Below, piece after piece: positions 58,144 through 64,000 of a DNA stretch of 64,000 nucleotides. The position numbers were made by a program, and so were the translations under genes. The stretch's first letter is position 1; every line of letters begins with the position of its first letter. The notes beneath the pieces were generated by a model. That model did no database searches. It saw only the letters and a program-made list of their open reading frames with translations, and had not been told where the DNA came from. Origin of the DNA: Acidisoma sp. PAMC 29798 (lineage in GTDB: Bacteria > Pseudomonadota > Alphaproteobacteria > Acetobacterales > Acetobacteraceae). Location: positions 868,001-932,000 of the forward strand of contig NZ_CP126994.1 of the NCBI RefSeq assembly GCF_030252425.1, written 5' to 3'.

Positions 58144-59086
58144 AGCGGACCATTCGGTCCGGCTAGCCTGGGGAAGCGGCGGCGAACGGAGTGTTCGCCG
58201 CCTTTCCAGAAAACCATTCGATGGTCGGCGCCTATGGGCCTATGTTTTTGTCTTGCCGGCCGTTTGGGCGCTTGCAGCCGCCTTCGGCTATCCGTTGGTC
58301 GAGGTCATTCGCTTCAGCTTCTATTCCGGCGCTGTCGGTGATCTCACCTACGTGGGCACGGCGAATTACGAAGGCCTGTGGCAGGATCCGGTTTTCGTCA
58401 GCTCACTGCTCAACAACCTGAAGCTGCTCGCCACTGTGCCGATCATGACGGTGCTGGCGCTGATCATCGCCCTCATTCTGAACGCGCAAGTGCGCGGCTG
58501 GCAGCATTACCGGGCGATCGTCTTCCTGCCTTATATCCTGCCGGCCACCGCCATCGGCCTGACGTTCAGCTTTCTGTTGGAGCAGCGTGGCGTGCTCAAT
58601 ACCCAGCTGGTGCAATGGCATCTCGGTTTCCTCGCGGCGGATTGGCTCGGGTCTGCGGCCAATGTGGTGCCGACGATCGGTGGTGTCATCATCTGGCAGC
58701 AGCTCGGCTTCGGCATCGTCGTCTTCGCCGCCGCCCTGCTTGCGGTGCCGCAGGAATTGGTCGAGGCCGCCAAGATCGATGGCGCTACGGGCTGGCAGAT
58801 CCAGTGGTCGATCCTGCTGCCGCAGATCCGCAGGGTGATCGAGTTTTTCATGATCGTTGAGGCCATCACGGTGCTCTCCGCGATCTTCACCTATGTCTAT
58901 GTCCTGACCAAGGGCGGTCCGGCGGAATCCTCCAGTGTCATGGAATACTATATTTTCGAGAATGGTTTCGCGAATGGTGCGATCGGTGTCGCGTCAGCCG
59001 CCGTCGTCGTGCTGCTTTGCCTCGCGAGCGTCTTAATCTTCGTCTATCTGCGCATGCGCGCCCGGTCGGCAGAGGTCACGTCATGA
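58136..59086 (+). CDS. ABC sugar transporter permease (MalF-type)
   Basis: 316 aa, six helices, binding-protein-dependent permease. ALAAAFGYPLVEVIRFSFY, FLPYILPATAIGLTFSFLLEQRGVLN and the EAA loop (LVEAAKIDGATGWQIQWSILLPQIR) that contacts the ATPase. Overlaps the next permease by ATGA. Confidence 0.9.
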   Translation: MAEADHSVRLAWGSGGERSVRRLSRKPFDGRRLWAYVFVLPAVWALAAAFGYPLVEVIRFSFYSGAVGDLTYVGTANYEGLWQDPVFVSSLLNNLKLLATVPIMTVLALIIALILNAQVRGWQHYRAIVFLPYILPATAIGLTFSFLLEQRGVLNTQLVQWHLGFLAADWLGSAANVVPTIGGVIIWQQLGFGIVVFAAALLAVPQELVEAAKIDGATGWQIQWSILLPQIRRVIEFFMIVEAITVLSAIFTYVYVLTKGGPAESSSVMEYYIFENGFANGAIGVASAAVVVLLCLASVLIFVYLRMRARSAEVTS

Positions 59087-59904
59087 AGCGGTGGCTGGTG
59101 CCGAGCCTGCAACAGATTCTGTTGATCGGATTGACGATCGTTTCGCTGTATCCGCTGTGGTTCATCGTGCAGACGGCACTGAAGACGCAGCAATCCTATG
59201 TGAGCAACCCCACCGGTTTCCCGACATCGCCCAGCCTGCATGGCTTTCTGGACGTATTCCAGACCATGCCTTTCGGCCGATGGACGCTCAACAGCCTTGT
59301 CGTTGCGGTGGTTGCGGTGGTCGCCGCCACGGTCATTGCGATCTTCGCGGCCTATGCGGTCGCCTTTGGCCGCTTCGTGGGGCGCCATAGCTTCTTCAAT
59401 ATGAACATTGCGCTGATGGCCCTGCCGCCTGTGGCACTGGTCGTGCCGCTGTTTACCGTGATGGTGCAAACAGGCCTGATCAATACGCTGCCATCCGTCA
59501 TGCTGGTCTATACGGGGCTGCTCATTCCCTTCTCTATCTTTTTCCTCGTCAACTTCTTCCGGGAATTGCCGTACGAGTTGATTGAAGCCGCGACGATCGA
59601 CGGCGCGTCGCATGCGCGCATCCTGATCAGGATCGTGATGCCCTTGTCCATCGCGACCACCTTCACGCTGGTGATCGTCAATACGATCTGGGTTTGGAAC
59701 GAGTTGCTGTTTGCGCTCGTTTTTTTGCAGGACGACCGCCAGCGGACGGTGATGGCAGGTCTGGCGCTGTATCAGGGGCGGTTCGCCACCAATGAACCGA
59801 TGATGATGGCAGGCGCCTTCCTGTCCATCCTGCCGCTGCTGATCCTGTATCTGGCGAGCCAGAGATTCTTCGTCAGAGGCATGACGGCGGGCATCGGCAA
59901 ATAG
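59083..59904 (+). CDS. ABC sugar transporter permease (MalG-type)
   Basis: 273 aa, six helices. IGLTIVSLYPLWFIVQTALKT start and EAA loop LIEAATIDGASHARILIRIVMPLS. The gene ends 17 bases before the convergent AraC gene. No ATP-binding subunit gene follows; the importer must use one encoded elsewhere. Confidence 0.9.
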   Translation: MKRWLVPSLQQILLIGLTIVSLYPLWFIVQTALKTQQSYVSNPTGFPTSPSLHGFLDVFQTMPFGRWTLNSLVVAVVAVVAATVIAIFAAYAVAFGRFVGRHSFFNMNIALMALPPVALVVPLFTVMVQTGLINTLPSVMLVYTGLLIPFSIFFLVNFFRELPYELIEAATIDGASHARILIRIVMPLSIATTFTLVIVNTIWVWNELLFALVFLQDDRQRTVMAGLALYQGRFATNEPMMMAGAFLSILPLLILYLASQRFFVRGMTAGIGK

Positions 59905-59920
59905 GCTGAGGTAAGAACCG

Positions 59921-60847
59921 TCATTGCGCGTGGTCGCGGCGCCAGATGCCGGGCGGGACACCGACGACTTTGCGGAAGGTGGCGGTGAAATGGCTCTGAT
60001 CGGCAAAGCCGCAGGCGAGTGCGATATCGGCCAGGCTTGTCCTCGCATCGAGCAGACAGCGCTTGGCCGCTTCGACGCGCTGCATGATCAGATATTGATG
60101 CGGCGGCAATCCCGTCGATTGCTTGAAGGCACGGGCAAAATGCTTGGCGGTGAGACCGGTCAAATCGGCTAACTCGTCCAGGCAGATATCCTCGGCAAGA
60201 TGATCGCCGATGAAGTCGAAGGCGCGGCGTAAGTGTCTGGATGACAGGCCACCGGCGAGTGACGCCGCATCTGCGCGCGGTGAGTGGTGCAACCGCAGCA
60301 GCCAATCGACCAACAGAAGGGCACGGCCCTCCATCTCCAGCGACGTGGCGGGATTCTTCGTGTCAAACGCGCGCCGCAAATACTGGGATGTCAGGGTCTG
60401 TAGGGTCTTTTCCGGAACGAAGGAAAGATCGTCGCGGAGGTGTCCACTGAGAGCGGGCAGGTTTTCCATGTCGCATGCCCTGTCGAGTAAGCCATCGGGT
60501 AAGAAGACCTGGCCGAATGTGATGCTGCCATGGGCGAGATAACGGGTCGGGGTGCCCCCGGGCTGAAGGGTGAGTTCCCGGCCAGGCCCGCTGGTGCGAA
60601 CCGTTCTGCGGTTGTGATCCTCAACGATCGCGCCATGAAGACGGATCCCAATCACCGTTGCGGGTGTGATCGCCCATGAGGATTCCTCAATGCCCATGGA
60701 GCAGGTGTGCATAAGAGCAGGGGCAAGCCATCGCTCCCGCAAGCCCTTGATGTCCACGATTCCAACGCTGCCACGTGCGAAAGCGACAATATGCAGGATG
60801 GTCGCATCCGGCTCTTCCTGTGACGCGTCGCCCGATTTAGCGTCCAT
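59921..60847 (-). CDS. AraC-family transcriptional regulator
   Basis: 308 aa. The C-terminal two-HTH AraC domain is clear: DEL ADLTGLTAKHFARAFKQSTGLPPHQYLIMQRVEAAKRCL (first HTH), then SLADIALACGFADQSHFTATFRKVVGVPPGIWRR. The N-terminal part is a sensor domain without a recognised ligand-binding signature. Convergent with the ABC operon, so it might regulate it, but the distance and orientation prove nothing. Confidence 0.88.
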   Translation of the reverse strand: MDAKSGDASQEEPDATILHIVAFARGSVGIVDIKGLRERWLAPALMHTCSMGIEESSWAITPATVIGIRLHGAIVEDHNRRTVRTSGPGRELTLQPGGTPTRYLAHGSITFGQVFLPDGLLDRACDMENLPALSGHLRDDLSFVPEKTLQTLTSQYLRRAFDTKNPATSLEMEGRALLLVDWLLRLHHSPRADAASLAGGLSSRHLRRAFDFIGDHLAEDICLDELADLTGLTAKHFARAFKQSTGLPPHQYLIMQRVEAAKRCLLDARTSLADIALACGFADQSHFTATFRKVVGVPPGIWRRDHAQ

Positions 60848-61079
60848 CCGGCCAACTCCCCTGAGAGATCAAGGCCTTGTGGCGGAGCAAGCGGTGCTCG
60901 CGCCTTCTGAGACGGACGGATCCCATGAACCTGCCCGTCACTCCCTCTCAATTGTCGCATCTTGCGCTGAGAATCAAGTGTCTCCGTAATGAACACAAAC
61001 CCTGGCCGTGACGTGCGACTTTTTCAATAAGGCTGCGGCAAATCACCAATCTATGACATGGCGTTTCGAATAGAGTTCC

Positions 61080-61334
61080 GTGGCAATCACCGATCGATGG
61101 TGGCCAATGGCGAAGGATGGGAGTGTATCAAAACGCCCTTTACGCCAGATGTTCTCAGAAGATGAGTATAAAGCCGCAATAGACCGACTCAGAATACTCT
61201 CAAGAGAGCCCCTTGGCACGCCGCAGACGGAAGGGATGCAAACACTGATTGACGCAATACTGGACTACGAGGCGCGCCACGGACTTGAACGCACCGTTTC
61301 CAAGAAGAAACCGCCTCGGGACCCCGCTATTTAG
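61080..61334 (+). CDS. Hypothetical small protein
   Basis: 84 aa, basic, mostly helical (FSEDEYKAAIDRLRILSRE, TEGMQTLIDAILDYEARHG), with a Lys-rich end (KKKPPRD). No family recognised; the motif TLIDAILDYE recalls the C-terminal part of some antitoxin or HigA-like proteins, but the HTH is missing. GTG start at 61080, or ATG at 61107. The codon use is less GC-rich than nearby genes. Confidence 0.45.
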   Translation: MAITDRWWPMAKDGSVSKRPLRQMFSEDEYKAAIDRLRILSREPLGTPQTEGMQTLIDAILDYEARHGLERTVSKKKPPRDPAI

Positions 61335-61364
61335 ACGTCACCTTTGAGAGCCGGAGCAAAACCA

Positions 61365-62393
61365 ATGCGCGCGACGACACTCCTCACCACTATTTTCCTT
61401 GGAGCAACGATGATGACCGCAAGCGCTGCGCCCAATGTTGCAACCGACCCTGATATCGATCCGCAGATCCGGGCGTTCCTTGTTGAGATCGACAAGGATC
61501 CGAGCCCGTTCTGGGAATTGCCGCAACCCAAGCCCCAAGACATCCTCACAGGGTTACAGGCGATGACGCCTGTCGACATGTCGGGCGTCACCACGGTCGA
61601 GAAGACGATCAGCCAGGACGACCGCACGGTGAAGCTCTATGTCATGACACCGGAGCATATCACCGGCAAACCGGGCGTGCTGTTCTTCATCCATGGTGGC
61701 GTCTGGATCGCCGGCAACTTCGACAACCATAAGCGACTGCTGCGCGACCTCGTCGTGGGCTCCGGCCAAGTGGGTGTCTTCGTCGAATACACGTCATTGC
61801 CGGCGGCCAAATATCCGACGCAGCCGGAGGAATGCTACGCCGCCCTCAAGTGGATCGCCGCCCATGCCAGCGAGTTCGGTGCGGATGGCAGCCGCATTGC
61901 GATTGCCGGCAATTCCGTCGGCGGCGATATGTCGGCCGCGCTGACGATGATGACCAAAGACCGGAACGGCCCGAAGATCAGCTATCAAGTGCTGTTCATT
62001 CCGGCCACCGATGCGAGCGTTGATACGGCGTCGTATCATGCTTTCGCCACCGGCCGCTTTCTGTCGCGCGCCTTCATGAAATATGGCTGGGACCGCTATG
62101 CCACTGATGAGAAGACGCGCAACAATCCGTATGTCTCGCCCTTGCGCGCCAGCATCAAGGAACTCACCGGCCTTCCGCCGGCCCTCATCATCACGGCTGA
62201 AAACGATCCCCTGCGCGATGAGGGGGAGGCTTACGCCCGCAAGCTGAAGGAAGCCGGGGTCGCGGTGAATGCCATTCGCTTCAACGGCACGATCCACGAT
62301 TTCGTGCTCCTCAATGCCCTTCGCCACATCCCATCCACGGAGAGTGCGATTGCGCTTGCAAGCGACGGTATCCGACGTCACATCGGCCAGTAA
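61365..62393 (+). CDS. Secreted alpha/beta hydrolase (HSL-like esterase)
   Basis: 342 aa with a signal peptide (residues 1 to about 22, cleavage near SAA). HGG oxyanion motif (110-112), nucleophile elbow GNSVGGD with Ser184, acid in ITAENDPLRDEG and His in GTIHDFVLL. This is the hormone-sensitive-lipase family pattern of short-chain esterases. GGAG lies 9 bases before the ATG at 61365. It probably acts in the periplasm. A strong hairpin follows its stop. Confidence 0.88.
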   Translation: MRATTLLTTIFLGATMMTASAAPNVATDPDIDPQIRAFLVEIDKDPSPFWELPQPKPQDILTGLQAMTPVDMSGVTTVEKTISQDDRTVKLYVMTPEHITGKPGVLFFIHGGVWIAGNFDNHKRLLRDLVVGSGQVGVFVEYTSLPAAKYPTQPEECYAALKWIAAHASEFGADGSRIAIAGNSVGGDMSAALTMMTKDRNGPKISYQVLFIPATDASVDTASYHAFATGRFLSRAFMKYGWDRYATDEKTRNNPYVSPLRASIKELTGLPPALIITAENDPLRDEGEAYARKLKEAGVAVNAIRFNGTIHDFVLLNALRHIPSTESAIALASDGIRRHIGQ

Positions 62394-62401
62394 TGCCACG
62401 G

Positions 62402-62437
62402 CGATCGTCGCGCCCCGGATCAGGGGCGCGACGATCG
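62402..62437. terminator. Bidirectional terminator-like hairpin
   Basis: Perfect 15-base arms CGATCGTCGCGCCCC (62402-62416) and GGGGCGCGACGATCG (62423-62437) around GGATCA. It sits between convergent gene ends (62393 and 62441). The flanks are only weakly T-rich (GCTTTACT), so stopping may need Rho, but the location fits a shared terminator. Confidence 0.75.
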
Positions 62438-62440
62438 GCT

Positions 62441-63427
62441 TTACTCTGAAGTGGTAGAACGCGCCTCTTCGAGCGGCGAGGGACCAAGCTCCTCCAGCAG
62501 CTGCGCCATCCGCGCATAGGCCTTGTTGCGATAGGCGACGAGCTTAGCCGCCATCTCAGGGTCGAAGTTCCCGTTGAATCCGGCTCCCGACTTCACGCCG
62601 AACTTGCCCTCCGCGACCAGGGACTTCAGCAGCTCCGGGGTGGCTAGCCGCTCCCCGAACGCATCCTCGAAGGTCTGGAAACAATTGGCGTAGACATCGA
62701 GACCGGCCATGTCGGCAATGGCGAAAGGCCCGAAGAACGGCAGCCGGAAGCCAAAGGTCGAGCGCACGATGGTATCGACGTCCTGGACTGTGGCGATGCC
62801 TTCTTCGACGATCGAATTGCTCTCTTTGAGCAACACATATTGCAGCCGATTGAGCACAAAGCCCGGCACATCGGCGACTTCCGCGCTCAAGCGTTTTGCG
62901 CGCCGCAGCATGGCCTTGACCACGGGGATGATGGCGGGGTCAGTTGCTTCCCCTGACACCAATTCAACGCCTGGAATGAACGGCGCCGGGTTGCTGAAAT
63001 GGACCGTCAGAAAGCGTTCCGGATGGGTGACGGCGGGCGCCAAAGTCTTAACGGGGAGGGTGGATGTATTGGTGCCGATGATCGCATCCGGCCGGGCTGC
63101 CGCGCAGATGCGGCGCAGCACCTCATGCTTGATGGACGGGATTTCGGGCACGGCTTCCTCGATGAAATCGACGCCGCGCACGGCATCCTCGATCGAATCC
63201 GCCGTTTTGAGATTGGCCTTGATCGCCTCGGCCGAACCGGGCGCAAACAGGCCCTGCGCCTCGAACTCGCCCGCTTCCCGCAGCAGCCGCTCAAGCGCCT
63301 TCGATGTCGCCTCCGCCGTGACGTCGGCCAGCGTCACCGTGATGCCGGCCGCGGCAAGCGACTGCGCAATACCGCCGCCCATATAGCCAGCGCCGATGAC
63401 GGCGACGGTTTCGATGCGTGTGATCAT
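62441..63427 (-). CDS. 3-hydroxyacyl-CoA dehydrogenase family protein
   Basis: 328 aa. NAD-binding VIGAGYMGGGIAQSLAAAGITVTLADVT at the N-terminus (GAGYMGGG 11-18), EEAVPEIPSIKHEVLRRI, TNTSTLPV, and HFSNPAPFIPGVELVSGEATD (His-Glu-type active site of the HAD family). The C-terminal 3HCDH domain is present once (GFVLNRLQYVLLKESNSIVEEGIAT). Length fits the single-function 3-hydroxybutyryl-CoA or L-gulonate/carnitine-type dehydrogenases. The DhaL-type kinase gene next to it suggests sugar-acid or polyol use rather than fatty acids. Confidence 0.85.
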   Translation of the reverse strand: MITRIETVAVIGAGYMGGGIAQSLAAAGITVTLADVTAEATSKALERLLREAGEFEAQGLFAPGSAEAIKANLKTADSIEDAVRGVDFIEEAVPEIPSIKHEVLRRICAAARPDAIIGTNTSTLPVKTLAPAVTHPERFLTVHFSNPAPFIPGVELVSGEATDPAIIPVVKAMLRRAKRLSAEVADVPGFVLNRLQYVLLKESNSIVEEGIATVQDVDTIVRSTFGFRLPFFGPFAIADMAGLDVYANCFQTFEDAFGERLATPELLKSLVAEGKFGVKSGAGFNGNFDPEMAAKLVAYRNKAYARMAQLLEELGPSPLEEARSTTSE

Positions 63428-63490
63428 TCTGTTTAGCCCAAGTTAAGGGGGGTGCTGGCTGCGTCGTGGCCGATGACGAGTCCGAACGTA

Positions 63491-64000
63491 TCAGTGCTCA
63501 TCGATCATGTCTTTAACGATGCGGGCGGCGAGGGTGAAAGACACCGCCCCAGCGTCCCGGTGACCCTGGCTGCGTTCGGCATGCGGGCGCGCGCGCCCGA
63601 GCCTTGGTAGAAGGGACGCCGTCGCTTCCGTCGCGTCATGCGCGGCCTGCACCGCCTGAGCCCAGGCCATTTCGACCGACAGGCCGTGGGCGATGCCGGC
63701 GGATAGGGTTTCGGCGAAGGGCGCGAAGGCATCGACCAGGGTCTTGTCACCCGGTCTGGCACCGCCCAATCGCATGACATGCTCCAAGGCCACCATCGCC
63801 GCCTGCCCGATCTGATCGGGAGTCACGAAAGTGGTGTCGTCGAGCACTGTGCTGGCGGCGCGCAGCCCCAGGCCCCAAATGGCCCCGGAGGTGCCGCCGG
63901 CACGGTCGGCCCAGGCGTCGGACGCCGCTGCGAGCACGCTGCGCGCCCCGGCACCGGCTTCGGCGGCCTCGGACGCGGCCCGTGCGGCGGCGCGGGATCC
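63491..64000 (-). CDS. Dihydroxyacetone kinase DhaL-domain protein (C-terminal part, cut by window edge)
   Basis: The frame runs off the window on the right, so the N-terminus is missing. The visible 169 residues form the helical nucleotide-binding DhaL (DAK2) domain: RAGGTSGAIWGLGLRAAS, then GDKTLVDAFAPFAETL and the end ASLLPRLGRARPHAERSQGHRDAGAVSFTLA. In tetrulose and DHA kinases this follows a DhaK domain. It may be L-erythrulose or dihydroxyacetone kinase; the substrate cannot be told from this half. The stop is 63 bases beyond the dehydrogenase start, same strand. Confidence 0.85.
   Translation of the reverse strand, partial: GSRAAARAASEAAEAGAGARSVLAAASDAWADRAGGTSGAIWGLGLRAASTVLDDTTFVTPDQIGQAAMVALEHVMRLGGARPGDKTLVDAFAPFAETLSAGIAHGLSVEMAWAQAVQAAHDATEATASLLPRLGRARPHAERSQGHRDAGAVSFTLAARIVKDMIDEH

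Overview
The window is about 65% GC and is dominated by the larger part of a photosynthesis gene cluster (PGC) from a purple or aerobic anoxygenic phototrophic alphaproteobacterium. Type-II reaction-centre genes with a tetraheme PufC, PpsR and AerR/PpaA regulators, an O2-dependent AcsF cyclase and an AqpZ-like aquaporin are all present. I infer an Acetobacteraceae-like (Rhodospirillales) host from the gene set and style, but taxonomy cannot be proven here. Only the O2-dependent ring-E cyclase is visible; no bchE is seen. The PufL residue equivalent to L168 is His, so the Glu seen in the Zn-bacteriochlorophyll genus Acidiphilium is absent.

Layout. (1) 1-6058, plus strand: the end of bchZ, pufBALMC, then a triheme cytochrome c and a 67-residue membrane protein added to the puf operon. 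(2) 6046-14221, minus strand: crtI, then aerR/ppaA-ppsR-bchG-bchP-tspO-hemC read leftward. (3) 14222-14431: a divergent control region with two overlapping PpsR-like palindromes. (4) 14432-37300, plus strand: one almost gapless chain bchF-N-B-H-L-M-lhaA-puhABC-orf96-acsF-puhE-hemA-bchI-D-O-orf88-crtB-ccmC-D-E. In it, PuhE is fused to a COG0523 (CobW-like) metal-handling GTPase. The chain runs into a 19-codon relic of ccmF, which marks the cluster edge. (5) 37856-43634: an APC permease, DeoR regulator, GMC oxidoreductase, SIS-domain protein and ROK kinase, which look like an amine-linked-sugar catabolic island. (6) 43789-53258: PAP2, ATP-grasp ligase, two divergent flavoproteins, a flippase, a DegT aminotransferase and two GT2 glycosyltransferases; a surface-glycan or small-metabolite locus. 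(7) 53376-64000: aquaporin, PPOX-fold protein, IclR/SDR/ABC sugar importer/AraC, a secreted esterase-like hydrolase, a hydroxyacyl-CoA dehydrogenase-like enzyme and the end of a DhaL-type kinase.

How it works together. HemA and HemC supply early tetrapyrrole. BchH/I/D insert Mg, BchM methylates, AcsF closes ring E, BchN/B/L and BchF/Z reduce and modify the ring, and BchG/P attach and saturate the tail. LhaA, PuhB, PuhC and PuhE assemble the LH1-RC core (PufBALM, PuhA). PufC and possibly the extra triheme cytochrome feed electrons to the photo-oxidised RC, and CcmCDE fit as heme-delivery factors for them. PpsR with its B12-binding partner AerR/PpaA, and TspO, are the visible regulators.
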